Assembly (NCBI GenBank): GCA_019751875.1
Contig: JAIEMV010000005.1
Location: 116,468-180,467, forward strand
DNA: 64,000 bases
Direction: 5' to 3'
Source: Hyphomicrobium sp.
GTDB lineage: Bacteria; Pseudomonadota; Alphaproteobacteria; Rhizobiales; Hyphomicrobiaceae
Both the position numbers and the translations under genes were made by a program. Shown here in pieces: positions 9,573 to 20,053 of the stretch; the first letter of the stretch is position 1; each line of letters begins with the position of its first letter. The notes beneath the pieces are model-generated. The model was not told the origin of the DNA, searched no databases, and saw only the letters and a list, made by a program, of their open reading frames with translations.

Positions 9573-9636
9573 GGAGCATCATTCACGTTCGGCAACGAAC
9601 GGCGTTTCGCTGCGGCCCGGCACGCTCTAGCATGGG

Positions 9637-10911
9637 ATGATGGACACCCTTGAACTTTTCCAGCGCCTTGGCGTGGCGCTCGCCATTGGATTTCTCATCG
9701 GTCTCGAGCGCGGCTGGAAAACGCGCAACGAACCTGAAGGCGCCCGGGCTGCAGGATTGAGAACACATGCGCTGGGCGGGTTGCTTGGCGGCGTATGGGG
9801 CGCGTTGGCGGTGGCGCGCGAGACCGACGGTCTGATCGCCATAGCACTCGCGTTTGCCGTCTATAGCGGCGCCATTCTCCTGTTCCGCTACCGCGAAGCC
9901 GTTGACGAAAAAACCTTCGGTGTCACCACCGTTGTGGCGGCGATGCTGACGTTTGCGCTCGGCGCACTGGCCGTGATGGGCGATATGGCGGTCGCCGGCG
10001 GCATGGGCGTCGCGGCCGCAGCACTGCTCGCCTTCAAGGATGTGCTGCATGGCTGGGTCGGCCGCATCTCCTGGCTCGAGTTGCGCTCTGGTCTGCTGTT
10101 GGCCGCGATGACATTCATCCTGCTGCCGATGCTGCCGGACCGCACGATCGATCCCTGGAATACGATTAATCCGTTCGAGATGTGGCTGCTGACGGTGATG
10201 ATCGCCGCGATCTCATTTGCGGGCTATATCGCCATTAAGGCCGTCGGCGACGAAGCCGGTATTGTCATGACGGGCATTGCGGGTGGCCTTGCTTCCTCCA
10301 CCGCTGTTACGGTCACACTCGCGGAGATGGCGAAGGAACATCCCGAGAAGGTGTCTCCGTTGACGTCAGGCGCGCTATTCGCCTCCGCCACCATGGCAGC
10401 CCGCGTGCTGGTGGTCGTGGCCGCCGTCGGCACGAGCGTTCTGCCGAAGATTGCCTTGCCGATCGGCGTGGGCGGTTTGGCACTTCTGGGCATAGCGTTC
10501 TATTTCTTGAAGCAGAACACAAACGGCGTCGAGCGCAGCCGCTTGAAGCTGACCAACCCGTTCGAACTGAAGACGGTCCTCAAGTTTGGGCTGCTTTTGA
10601 CGGCCATTACCGCCGCCACGAAGCTGCTGACCCGCATTGGCACGGGCCAAGGCGTCTATGTCCTGGCGCTTTTCTCCGGCATTGCAGACGTCGACGCCAT
10701 GACGCTTTCCATGTCGCGTCAGGCGACCGATCCCGGGAGCGCCACGCTTGCAGCCAATGCTATCCTCATCGTCGTGGCCGTGAACACGGTGGCCAAAGCG
10801 GTGATTGGCTGGATGACGGGTGGTGCAGGATTCGGCAAGCGCATGATGGCTGCGGCCGTCGTCGCGATTGCGGCCGGAGGCGCCACGCTTCTCCTTCCCT
10901 CCCTGTCGTGA
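9637..10911 (+). CDS. MgtC/SapB family membrane protein with DUF4010 domain
   Basis: A 424-residue polytopic inner-membrane protein. The N-terminal 140 residues match the MgtC/SapB fold, with the hallmark ALAIGFLIGLERGW at 13-26 and several membrane spans; the rest is the DUF4010 module, also hydrophobic, with about eight further spans. MgtC proteins are linked to magnesium-limited growth and to control of the F-type ATPase, but the long DUF4010 version has no proven role. The next gene starts inside its stop codon (GTGA overlap at 10908), so the two are probably translated together. Start: ATG 9637, with a second in-frame ATG at 9640. Confidence 0.85.
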   Translation: MMDTLELFQRLGVALAIGFLIGLERGWKTRNEPEGARAAGLRTHALGGLLGGVWGALAVARETDGLIAIALAFAVYSGAILLFRYREAVDEKTFGVTTVVAAMLTFALGALAVMGDMAVAGGMGVAAAALLAFKDVLHGWVGRISWLELRSGLLLAAMTFILLPMLPDRTIDPWNTINPFEMWLLTVMIAAISFAGYIAIKAVGDEAGIVMTGIAGGLASSTAVTVTLAEMAKEHPEKVSPLTSGALFASATMAARVLVVVAAVGTSVLPKIALPIGVGGLALLGIAFYFLKQNTNGVERSRLKLTNPFELKTVLKFGLLLTAITAATKLLTRIGTGQGVYVLALFSGIADVDAMTLSMSRQATDPGSATLAANAILIVVAVNTVAKAVIGWMTGGAGFGKRMMAAAVVAIAAGGATLLLPSLS

Positions 10912-11465
10912 CACGGACAATCATGCAGACCAAACCGCACGAAGCGATCATCGAGGTCCGAATTGCGCGCATCGAGCAGCTCTTCAACTCGTTCGATCCT
11001 TCGCCCTTCGACGACCGCGATCTCGATGACGATGCCGAAGCCCACATTGCAGGGTGGGCGCGGGAGTTGCCGAAGGATGCCGCCATTCGGATCATCCTAC
11101 AAATGCCGCCAGACGAGTACCGCCGGGCTCAAAGTCGTGACCTTGGGACGGCGCTGACCCATTATTTCGCGGTGCGCGCGCAATGGTTCGACCGTGATCG
11201 AAAGGAACTCTACCGCCTCGGCTGGCGATATCTCGCAGTCGGATTGCTGGTTCTATCGCTCTGCTTGCTGACGAGCCGAGTTCTCCCGAGCCTGATCGGG
11301 ACTGGTCCGGCCACAAGCATCGTGCAGGAAGGTCTCATCATCTTGGGCTGGGTCGCAAACTGGAAGCCGATGGAAACCTTCCTTTACGACTGGTGGCCTT
11401 TGAAGCGTCGCGCCGATCTCTATCGCCGGATTGCATCAGCGGAAGTCGAGATCGTCGCGATTTGA
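10908..11465 (+). CDS. Small membrane protein of unknown function, coupled to the MgtC-like gene
   Basis: 185 residues if it starts at the GTG overlapping the upstream stop (GTGA), or 180 from ATG 10923. The first 100 residues are soluble and acidic (FDPSPFDDRDLDDDAEAHI), followed by a probable membrane segment at about 105-125 (YLAVGLLVLSLCLLTSRVL), a second weakly hydrophobic stretch near 140-155 and a basic C-terminus (WWPLKRRADLYRR). I do not recognise the family. Overlap with the MgtC/DUF4010 gene suggests that both products act together in the membrane. Confidence 0.7.
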   Translation: MTRTIMQTKPHEAIIEVRIARIEQLFNSFDPSPFDDRDLDDDAEAHIAGWARELPKDAAIRIILQMPPDEYRRAQSRDLGTALTHYFAVRAQWFDRDRKELYRLGWRYLAVGLLVLSLCLLTSRVLPSLIGTGPATSIVQEGLIILGWVANWKPMETFLYDWWPLKRRADLYRRIASAEVEIVAI

Positions 11466-11471
11466 GAAGGG

Positions 11472-12254
11472 TCACGCCAGAGGCACCACGACGCGCCGGT
11501 AGAGATGCCACGTCGCATGCCCGAGCACTGGCAGCGCGATAAGCAGGCCGAGAAAGCCAGTGAGCGCCGATAGAAGAAGCATCGCGGCGATGACGGCCGC
11601 GAACACCGCCATCGGTACGGGATTGGCGGCGACCGCCTTGACGCTCGTGATCATTGCCGTGACGAAATCGACATCCCGGTCGAGCACGAGGGGAAATGCC
11701 ACAACTGAAATCGAGAACAGGATCGCCGACAATATCGCGCCGACGACATTCCCGACGGCAAGAAATGTCAGGCCTTCGGTCGTCGTGAGCACCACGCGCA
11801 AAAATTCACCCATCGTCGCCATCATCCCGCTGTATCCGAGAAAGAGCGCCATCAAAAAACGCACCTGATACATCCACATGATGAGGATGAAGACGGTCGC
11901 AAAACCCATCCACCGGATTTCACTGCGCCCTCGGACCGTCGCCCAGATCTCGGATGCGGCGAGCGATCGGCCGGTCTCCAGCCGCCGGCTCACTTCATAG
12001 AGCCCCGCGGCAAGAAAGGGGCAGACGAGCGCAAATCCCGCTCCGAGTGGATAGGCGAGATAGGGCAGCCCCAGCACGTACAGCAGTGCCACTATGGCGA
12101 TGCCGATGGCCGCGCAGACAGCGCCAAGCACGAGACCGTGACGCGGCGCGCGCCGGAAGTCGGCAATGCCGTCTCTCAAAGCGGCTTGAACGTCGGCCAC
12201 AGTGATGATCCGGACGACCGGATCGGTCTTGCCCGACACTGAAGCGGTTGTCAT
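11472..12254 (-). CDS. DUF2189 family integral membrane protein
   Basis: About 260 residues with six predicted membrane segments. The family-typical features are an N-terminal soluble segment (ITVADVQAALRDGIADFRRAP) and the motif PFLAAGLYEVSRRLETG after the second span. Function is unknown for the whole family; it resembles the YIP1-like group of bacterial membrane proteins. ATG 12254 is chosen because GGGGA lies about eight bases upstream; an in-frame ATG at 12302 would add 16 residues without a visible ribosome site. It converges with the gene ending at 11465, leaving only 6 bases between the stops. Confidence 0.8.
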   Translation of the reverse strand: MTTASVSGKTDPVVRIITVADVQAALRDGIADFRRAPRHGLVLGAVCAAIGIAIVALLYVLGLPYLAYPLGAGFALVCPFLAAGLYEVSRRLETGRSLAASEIWATVRGRSEIRWMGFATVFILIMWMYQVRFLMALFLGYSGMMATMGEFLRVVLTTTEGLTFLAVGNVVGAILSAILFSISVVAFPLVLDRDVDFVTAMITSVKAVAANPVPMAVFAAVIAAMLLLSALTGFLGLLIALPVLGHATWHLYRRVVVPLA

Positions 12255-12496
12255 GCGGTCAGTCCCCAATCGCGTGATCACCAGTTTCTCGCGCGGCACC
12301 ATGCCACGCCCGCCGCCGCAACGGAACTCACCATCGCCACGGAAGGCTCAGATCAGGGCCAAACGAGCAAGACGCCGCCGTCGGACAGGCGAGCGGCCTT
12401 GCCAGATCCGGGGGTGCCGGATCGTCTGCAGATCGCTATGCTCATTCTGGAGACTGAATCGCACCGGGGGGCCGGGCGAGTAGAAGGGGCGGAACA

Positions 12497-13147
12497 ATGA
12501 ACCGGGTCGCGCGGGTCTTTTTGGCAGGCATTCTGGCGCTTCTCCCGCTGATCCTGACCGTGGCGGTCACCAGCTGGGTGGTGTCGATCCTCAATCAGTA
12601 TGTGGGCCCGAGCAGCTGGTTCGGCCAGATTCTGATCTCGCTGGGGATTGGAGTGGGAGCGCAGTCATTTGCACCGTACGTCATCGGCCTCCTGGCGTTG
12701 CTCATTGCAGTCTACATTCTCGGATTGTTGTTCGAGTCCCGCATTGGCGATTTCGTTTCCAGCATCATGGAGCGGGCGGTCACTCGCATTCCCATCATCG
12801 GCAGCGTCTACGACCTTTCCAAGCGCTTTACCTCCATTGTCGATACAAAAAATGGCGGTGATCTGAAGAGCATGACGCCGGTCTGGTGCTTCTTCGGCGG
12901 CGAACCGGGCGCGGCGGTCCTCGCCTTGTTGCCGTCCGCCAAGCCCGTAGCCATTGGCGCAGAGGAGTACGTTGGAATTCTGGTGCCGTCCGCCCCCGTA
13001 CCCGTAGGTGGCGCGTTGATCTACGTCCCGCAAGCCTGGATTCGTCCCGCCGCGGGTGGCGTCGAAGAACTCATGAGTGTTTATGTTTCAATGGGTGTGA
13101 CGGCGCCCACTCCTTCGCCTGCGCTGGCCGCACGGCCCACCGCCTGA
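12497..13147 (+). CDS. DUF502 family membrane protein
   Basis: 216 residues. Two membrane spans (about 6-28 and 56-78) precede a cytoplasmic or periplasmic beta-rich domain. Family marks seen are PLILTVAVTSWVV in the first span, the FESRIGDF connection, IPIIGSVYDLSKR near 98-110, and the VGILVPSAPVPVGGALIYVP stretch close to the end. DUF502 proteins are widespread in proteobacteria and in plants (COV-like proteins), with no biochemical role proven in bacteria. GGGGCGG precedes the ATG by six bases. It stands alone between oppositely oriented or spaced neighbours. Confidence 0.85.
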   Translation: MNRVARVFLAGILALLPLILTVAVTSWVVSILNQYVGPSSWFGQILISLGIGVGAQSFAPYVIGLLALLIAVYILGLLFESRIGDFVSSIMERAVTRIPIIGSVYDLSKRFTSIVDTKNGGDLKSMTPVWCFFGGEPGAAVLALLPSAKPVAIGAEEYVGILVPSAPVPVGGALIYVPQAWIRPAAGGVEELMSVYVSMGVTAPTPSPALAARPTA

Positions 13148-13230
13148 GCGGGCTGAAGGTTGACTAGTCATTGATCTATCGAAACGGATCGCGCGTTTAG
13201 ACGTTGCAACAACGCGAGCCGCGGCTTGAC

Positions 13231-13695
13231 ATGACACAAATACCTTCGCCGGCGTTTTGGCTGGGTTGGGCGGGCGTTCTTCCGTTTGCGGCCCTCTCCG
13301 CGCTGACGCACATGGACACCAGCGCGACCACAGGGATCGAACAGGGCGATATCCTGCGGGCGCTCATCGCATACGGCATGATCATCCTAAGTTTCATGGG
13401 CGGCGTGCAATGGGGCCTCGAAATGACAAGAGGCGACGGCAAAAGTTCCAATGCGTTGGGCTTCGCTGCAAGTGTGGTTCCGGCTTTGATCGCGTTCGGG
13501 ACCTTCTTCGTCAATCCGCTGGCGGCGCTCGTCATCCTCGCCCTCGGCTTCGTCCTCCTCCTGACCTATGACCTGAGACGCGTCCGCGCCGGCATCGGTC
13601 CTGGCTGGTACGCCGGATTGCGCTTCCAGCTGAGTACAGCCGTCGTACTCTGCCTCGGCACCGCGATGACCTCCCGCCTGCCGGCCTTCACCTAA
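13231..13695 (+). CDS. DUF3429 domain membrane protein
   Basis: 154 residues from ATG 13231 with about five short membrane spans. The family pattern is clear: an N-terminal PSPAFWLGWAGVLPF, then LIAYGMIILSFMGGVQWGLEM in the middle, and a C-terminal RAGIGPGWYAGLRFQLSTAV. The function is not known. It ends three bases before the photolyase gene, so they form one unit; I infer that the pair is co-expressed, perhaps under light or oxidative stress, but the sequence shows no specific operator. Confidence 0.8.
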   Translation: MTQIPSPAFWLGWAGVLPFAALSALTHMDTSATTGIEQGDILRALIAYGMIILSFMGGVQWGLEMTRGDGKSSNALGFAASVVPALIAFGTFFVNPLAALVILALGFVLLLTYDLRRVRAGIGPGWYAGLRFQLSTAVVLCLGTAMTSRLPAFT

Positions 13696-13698
13696 GGC

Positions 13699-15249
13699 AT
13701 GGGCCGAGCCAAAAAGCCGCTGCACGTCGTATGGTTCAAGCGCGACTTGAGGGTCGCCGATCACGCGCCGCTCGCCGAGGCTGCCCGCTCTGGCCTCGTC
13801 CTCCCGCTCTACATTGTGGAGCCGGACCTATGGCGGCAGCCCGATGTCTCCCATCGGCACTTCGGTTTCCTGAGCGACTGCCTCCGGGATCTGTCGGATG
13901 AACTGAGCAAACTCGGCCAGCCCCTGGTCATCCGCATCGGTAACGCCGTCGATGTTTTGCGGGCGATTCACGCGACGCATGGGGGGATATCCGCGCTCTG
14001 GTCTCACGAAGAGACGGGCAACGGCTGGACCTTCGCGCGCGATAAGGCTGTCGGTGAATGGGCGCGCGAAAGCGGAATCCCCTGGCACGAGCGCCGCCAG
14101 CATGGCGTCGAGCGGCGCATGAACACACGAGACGGATGGGCGAAGCGTTGGGACAGCCTGATGGCGGCTCCGCAAGCCGAGCCGCCGCGCACGCTGACAG
14201 CCTTGCCGGACCTCGCGTGCGATGCGCTACCCTCCGCGGCCGCACTGGGATTGGCGCCAGATGGCCTGAGCGCTGGTCAGCCGGGCGGCCGATCTCACGC
14301 GCTCAATCTTTTGTTTTCATTTCTGGAGGGCCGTGGCCGCACGTATCGGCGCGCCATGTCGAACCCGCTCGAAGGCGCTGAAGCTTGTTCCCGATTGTCA
14401 CCGCATCTCGCATTCGGAACGCTCTCGATGCGGGAAGCGGCACAAGCAACGTGGATGCGGCAGCGCGAGCTGAGGGCGGAGCGCGACCGAGACGTCGCCG
14501 CGCTGCGCGAGTCGCTCGTCTCGTTCTCGGGCCGTCTGCACTGGCATTGCCACTTCATTCAAAAACTGGAGAGCGAACCGGCGATCGAGTTTCGCGAGTT
14601 CCACCCCACTCTGCGGGGACTGCGAGCCGACGATCCTGATCCTGCGTTGCTCAAGGCCTGGGCGGACGGCGAGACGGGGTATCCTTTCCTCGATGCCTGC
14701 ATGCGCTCGCTTCGCGCCACCGGCTGGCTCAACTTCCGCATGCGCGCGATGGTGATGTCATTCGCCTCCTACAATCTTTGGCTTCCCTGGCGCGCAACAG
14801 GCCTCCACCTCGCCCGGATGTTCACCGATTATGAACCGGGCATTCATTGGAGCCAGGTGCAGATGCAGTCGGGCACGACCGGCATCAACACGATCCGCAT
14901 CTACAATGTTGTGAAGCAAGGCTACGACCAGGACCCGGAAGGCATCTTCGTTCGTCGCTGGGTGCCCGAGCTTGCCACCGTACCGGACAGTTTCCTCCAC
15001 GAGCCGTGGCGTTGGGACGAAGCTCGCCGCGTTCTCGGCCAGAGCTATCCTGCGCCCATTGTAGATCTGAAGGCCAGCACGCAAGCCGCGAAGGACAGAA
15101 TCTACGGCGCGCGCCAGGGCCAGCGCTTCCACGCCGCCGCCGATGCCGTCCAGGAGAGGCATGGCAGTCGCAAGAGCGGCATTCCCATGACGGGACAGAA
15201 GAAGCGCCGGAAGAAGTCGCCGCCGACGCAGCTCGACTTTGATCTCTAG
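13699..15249 (+). CDS. Cryptochrome/DNA photolyase family protein
   Basis: 516 residues. The N-terminal alpha/beta photolyase domain (about 8-165) begins HVVWFKRDLRVADHAPL and would hold an antenna chromophore. The helical FAD-binding domain (about 210-480) carries SRLSPHLAFGTLSMREA, FLDACMRSLRATGWLNFRMR and GIHWSQVQMQSGTTGINTIR, which line the flavin pocket. It either repairs cyclobutane dimers with blue light or acts as a photoreceptor; the sequence alone does not separate the two, and the unusual QSGTTGINTIRIYN segment suggests a subgroup distinct from E. coli PhrB. The C-terminus is basic (KKRRKKSPP), perhaps for DNA contact. Its stop overlaps the stop of the convergent ICMT-like gene by four bases. 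Confidence 0.85.
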   Translation: MGRAKKPLHVVWFKRDLRVADHAPLAEAARSGLVLPLYIVEPDLWRQPDVSHRHFGFLSDCLRDLSDELSKLGQPLVIRIGNAVDVLRAIHATHGGISALWSHEETGNGWTFARDKAVGEWARESGIPWHERRQHGVERRMNTRDGWAKRWDSLMAAPQAEPPRTLTALPDLACDALPSAAALGLAPDGLSAGQPGGRSHALNLLFSFLEGRGRTYRRAMSNPLEGAEACSRLSPHLAFGTLSMREAAQATWMRQRELRAERDRDVAALRESLVSFSGRLHWHCHFIQKLESEPAIEFREFHPTLRGLRADDPDPALLKAWADGETGYPFLDACMRSLRATGWLNFRMRAMVMSFASYNLWLPWRATGLHLARMFTDYEPGIHWSQVQMQSGTTGINTIRIYNVVKQGYDQDPEGIFVRRWVPELATVPDSFLHEPWRWDEARRVLGQSYPAPIVDLKASTQAAKDRIYGARQGQRFHAAADAVQERHGSRKSGIPMTGQKKRRKKSPPTQLDFDL

Positions 15250-16034
15250 CGACTGCTGGCCGATTTCGGCGTTTCACTCGGTGCCGGCGTCAAGCGCGGC
15301 ACGAAGTACGGCACGTTGCGCGCGTAGCGATCGAACCGCTCACCATGAAGCCGCCGGTAGCGCGCCTCTTTCAAGATCGGGCCCAAAACGCAATAGGACG
15401 TCAGACCGATGGCGACGAGAAGCTGGTCCGGTGTCCAGATCGGCACGGTCCATGTCGTGAGTGCAAAACTCACGTAAATCGGATTGCGTGTGTAGCGGAA
15501 CAACCCCGTGGTCGGCATGTCGGGATAGCGCACGCGCCGTCCGAGGTACACAGCCGACCATCCGTTGAACCCGCTCTGCAACTCCAGACCGGCGTTGAGC
15601 GTCGAGAGCCCGAGAAGCGCCCAGCTCGCCAGGAAGAGCGCGACGAAGACATACAAGAGCGCACCTTCCGCCTGCCACCACACGACACTCGACGGCGTCC
15701 ACAGCGCAAACAGCAGCCCAACCTGGATCGCAGCGATGATGACATAGACCGTCGGCGCCATGTCGCTCGCGACCGCCTTCGGCGCGAACCATTTCAAAAC
15801 GCGCCGCCCGCGATCCGAAAGGAAGAACGAGTGGCCGAGCGGCAATTGCAGGAGCAGCGCGACGTTCGCAACCCAGTTCCACGGCTCCGGCACGCGCCCG
15901 AACCCCAGCGTCATGCCCGAACCCATGACGATCACCATGGTCAGCGCCGCAAGGCCGAAGATGGCATGACAGACAGCCCCGTAGATCAGGGCCAGGGCTT
16001 TGCGAAAAAGTGGGGAGATCCAATCTGTCGACAT
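15246..16034 (-). CDS. Isoprenylcysteine carboxyl methyltransferase-like membrane protein
   Basis: 262 residues, about six membrane spans. The C-terminal third has the PEMT/ICMT-type SAM-binding pattern: GLFRYTRNPIYVSF near residues 185-200, followed by KEARYRRLHGERFDRYARNVPYFVP, where the ER-Y-----P spacing is diagnostic. In bacteria such proteins methylate membrane-located small molecules; the substrate here is unknown. Alternative names used for relatives are NnrU-like or methyltransferase family protein. Converges with the photolyase gene; the groL terminator lies about 60 bases upstream of its start. Confidence 0.75.
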   Translation of the reverse strand: MSTDWISPLFRKALALIYGAVCHAIFGLAALTMVIVMGSGMTLGFGRVPEPWNWVANVALLLQLPLGHSFFLSDRGRRVLKWFAPKAVASDMAPTVYVIIAAIQVGLLFALWTPSSVVWWQAEGALLYVFVALFLASWALLGLSTLNAGLELQSGFNGWSAVYLGRRVRYPDMPTTGLFRYTRNPIYVSFALTTWTVPIWTPDQLLVAIGLTSYCVLGPILKEARYRRLHGERFDRYARNVPYFVPRLTPAPSETPKSASSR

Positions 16035-16094
16035 GCTTCATCAACGGCCGCAACGGTCGTGCGGATCGCCCGCTCAACGACATAGCGAAATCCA

Positions 16095-16130
16095 AAAGCA
16101 AAACGCCCCAGGATTCCTCCCGGGGCGTCT
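16095..16130 (-). terminator. Intrinsic terminator of the groESL operon
   Basis: Read on the minus strand, ACGCCCC (16128-16122) pairs with GGGGCGT (16109-16103) around a 12-base loop, and is followed by a T-rich tail TTTTGCTTTT. It starts 27 bases after the groL stop. Confidence 0.85.
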
Positions 16131-16156
16131 GCGTAATCACTGCGGTGACGTGACAA

Positions 16157-18155
<1,999 letters not shown>

Positions 18156-18227
18156 AATTGGGATTGCTCCAAGTGAAGGGAAACGGTCTAGCTGACGACC
18201 TTTAAACCATGGTCGTCATAGCCTCTG

Positions 18228-18254
18228 TTAGCAGCCTAAGATGTTGAGTGCTAA
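18228..18254 (-). promoter_or_regulatory. CIRCE operator upstream of groES
   Basis: TTAGCAGCC at 18228-18236, a nine-base spacer, then GAGTGCTAA at 18246-18254. The right arm is a perfect copy of the CIRCE consensus, and the left arm (consensus TTAGCACTC) differs in its last three bases. This is the binding site of the HrcA heat-shock repressor. hrcA itself is not in the window. Confidence 0.9.
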
Positions 18255-18428
18255 CCGCGCTGAAATATAAGCCAGCCGCCACGCTGTCAAGGTCCACGCC
18301 AGCCCAAATGCGCTAACCGGTCCGTATCAGACCACGGAAATGTTTCGCTTGGGGCGCGATTAGAAGCTTGAGACCCTACCTAAGGTTGTGTTAACGAAAT
18401 AAACAGAGAGCAGCGGCGGAAGGCGACT

Positions 18429-18662
18429 ATGGGTGATGCTGGAAGACACCGAACGACGCTTGCGGCGGGTCTAGCGGCCGATGGACCAGCCGGAGATGGT
18501 CTCGGGACGGATGGTCCTGGCACACCGGTAGCAACCACGCGAATGGCGTACATGGCCGACCTTCTTCTCGAACTCCAGGATATGGCGGCCAAAGAAGGAC
18601 ACGCAACACTCGCCGGATTGTTGTCACTCGCGCATAGCGAAGCTCTGAACAAAATTCGCTAA
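18429..18662 (+). CDS. Small conserved hypothetical protein
   Basis: 77 residues. The N-terminal half is glycine-rich and poorly conserved-looking; the C-terminal half, MADLLLELQDMAAKEGHATLAGLLSLAHSEA, resembles a short helical protein repeatedly seen in rhizobial genomes, ending in a HxEA-type motif. GGAAGG lies five bases before the ATG at 18429, an almost ideal ribosome site. It is divergent from groES and convergent with the universal stress protein gene. I cannot assign a function. Confidence 0.65.
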   Translation: MGDAGRHRTTLAAGLAADGPAGDGLGTDGPGTPVATTRMAYMADLLLELQDMAAKEGHATLAGLLSLAHSEALNKIR

Positions 18663-18683
18663 GCTGACGGCAATGCGCCCGCT

Positions 18684-19124
18684 CTAGGTGCGGACGATGA
18701 GCACTGGCACGTGGGCGTGCGTGACAACCTTGGTCGCGACGCTTCCAAGCATCAAGCCGGCCAAGCCGTGCCGGCCGTGCGAGCCCATGACGATGAGATC
18801 GCAGCCTTTGTCCTTGGCGGTCTCTACGATGGCCTTGTGAGCCTGCGGATCGGTATTGTGAACCGTCTCGACGTCGATGCCGGCCGACTTGAAAACCTCG
18901 GCAGACTTCGCCAGCAACTTCTGCGCTGACTTTTCCATCGTAAGGTCGTAGTCGGCGGGTGGATACATCACGACGGCATCCCCCACGACAAGGCTCGACC
19001 ATGGTGGCGTCACATGGACCACGACGACACGCGAGCCAAACGCCTTAGCCAGCGCGAGCGCATGATTCTGCGCCAGTTCCGACAGTTCCGAACCGTCGAT
19101 TGCTACCAGAACAGTCTTGTACAT
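18684..19124 (-). CDS. Universal stress protein (UspA family)
   Basis: About 146 residues in a single Usp domain. MYKTVLVAIDGSELS at the N-terminus holds the first nucleotide-contact strand, and GSHGRHGLAGLMLGSVATKV near 112-131 is the ATP-binding signature G-2X-G-9X-G-S. ATG 19124 is preferred to a TTG six bases upstream because it matches the family start. It follows the hypothetical gene 19182-19586 on the same strand by 57 bases and may share its promoter, in which case it falls under the FNR/FixK-type palindrome at 19649-19676, as Usp genes of oxygen-limited regulons do in other alphaproteobacteria (inference). Confidence 0.9.
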   Translation of the reverse strand: MYKTVLVAIDGSELSELAQNHALALAKAFGSRVVVVHVTPPWSSLVVGDAVVMYPPADYDLTMEKSAQKLLAKSAEVFKSAGIDVETVHNTDPQAHKAIVETAKDKGCDLIVMGSHGRHGLAGLMLGSVATKVVTHAHVPVLIVRT

Positions 19125-19181
19125 TGGCAATTCTTTCGTTGCAGGAAGTCATGAGGAAGATGCTGTCGTCGGTTCTTACAC

Positions 19182-19586
19182 TCAGTCGAGCTCGAGAACG
19201 CACACTACACGGAAAGTCTTCAAGTTACCGTCCGGCTCCTTGATTGACACATATTCGCCCGGCACGAAGCGGTGCGAGTTGAGGCGATAGCCTGTCTCAT
19301 CGTGGGCCGGATCCCCGTGAATGTCATAGTGAAAGGCCCACGCCCCGCCGCGCTTGCGGACCAGGTGTCCGACTTCATCAGGCCCATGTTCGGCAAAACG
19401 GCGCACTCGACACCGGTCCTTGAGATCGTGATAGGCGTCGACCAGGATATGACCGGCATCGTCGATGGGAGCGATGAACTCGTAACCCGTTCTGTGGCTG
19501 CCCTGCGGATGCCCCGGCTCCCGCGCAAGTTCGAGGCGAACGCGCCGCAATAGTGTAACGGGCGAAGTGGAATGAGCGGCGGTCAT
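19182..19586 (-). CDS. Conserved hypothetical protein
   Basis: 134 residues, soluble, no signal peptide. Recognisable conserved-looking pieces are GSHRTGYEFIAPIDDAGHIL, CRVRRFAEHGPDEVGHLVRKRGG, WAFHYDIHGDPAHDETGYRL and HRFVPGEYVSIKEPDG, a layout seen in small proteins of Hyphomicrobiales. No catalytic motif is evident, although several histidine/aspartate pairs could bind metal. AGGGAA lies five bases upstream of the ATG. It is probably the first gene of a two-gene unit with the universal stress protein, with an FNR/FixK-type box centred 77 bases upstream of its start. Confidence 0.8.
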   Translation of the reverse strand: MTAAHSTSPVTLLRRVRLELAREPGHPQGSHRTGYEFIAPIDDAGHILVDAYHDLKDRCRVRRFAEHGPDEVGHLVRKRGGAWAFHYDIHGDPAHDETGYRLNSHRFVPGEYVSIKEPDGNLKTFRVVCVLELD

Positions 19587-19648
19587 GGCGCTTCCCTAAG
19601 GTTTTTATTCAGGTGTTCGTTACCCTCCATTAACGCGACGCTGCGTGA

Positions 19649-19676
19649 GACAACCTTGATCTCCATCAAGGTTGTC
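19649..19676. promoter_or_regulatory. FNR/FixK-type palindrome between divergent genes
   Basis: A perfect 12-base inverted repeat with a 4-base centre. Its core TTGAT-N4-ATCAA (19656-19669) is exactly the FNR/FixK/FnrL consensus. The centre is about 71 bases before the ATG at 19734 and about 77 bases before the start at 19586, placing it where a class I or II activator site would serve either promoter. Oxygen- or nitric-oxide-dependent control of both genes is inferred from this site only. Confidence 0.75.
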
Positions 19677-19733
19677 CGCCCCCGCTTTGCGTCATGGTTG
19701 ACGCCAAATAAGGACGTGTCGAGGAGACGACGA

Positions 19734-20045
19734 ATGAAGCGAACGATTGCGGCCTTGCTGGCCCTGGTGTGTGTGTCGGCCGGACCGTTTCACGCCAGTG
19801 GCGAGGAGAAGCCCGACATCCAGCCCCCGTCCGACTCCCGGTGGAAAATGGTTCTCAAGGACCAAGTTAAAGTCGATAAGAATTGCGATCTTGCCGAGGT
19901 TCTCACCTACAGCGAGTTGAAGATTGGCGATGATGTTGCGATCTCCGGCAAGATATCCTGCGTCGACGGCCGCGAATATGACTACAGCCGACCGCGCCCA
20001 CACCAGAAGTTCGATTTCCGGCTCTGCGAACCCAGCGTCTGCTGA
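19734..20045 (+). CDS. Small secreted protein of unknown function
   Basis: 103 residues. The first 22-24 (MKRTIAALLALVCVSAGPFHASG) form a signal peptide. The mature part is charged and carries four cysteines (KNCDLAEV, KISCVDGREYDY, LCEPSVC), two of them in the last five residues, so disulfide bonds in the periplasm are likely. GAGGAG lies about ten bases upstream of the start. It is divergent from the hypothetical/Usp unit and shares the FNR/FixK-type palindrome with it. The family is not recognised. Confidence 0.75.
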   Translation: MKRTIAALLALVCVSAGPFHASGEEKPDIQPPSDSRWKMVLKDQVKVDKNCDLAEVLTYSELKIGDDVAISGKISCVDGREYDYSRPRPHQKFDFRLCEPSVC

Positions 20046-20053
20046 TCGATGAG

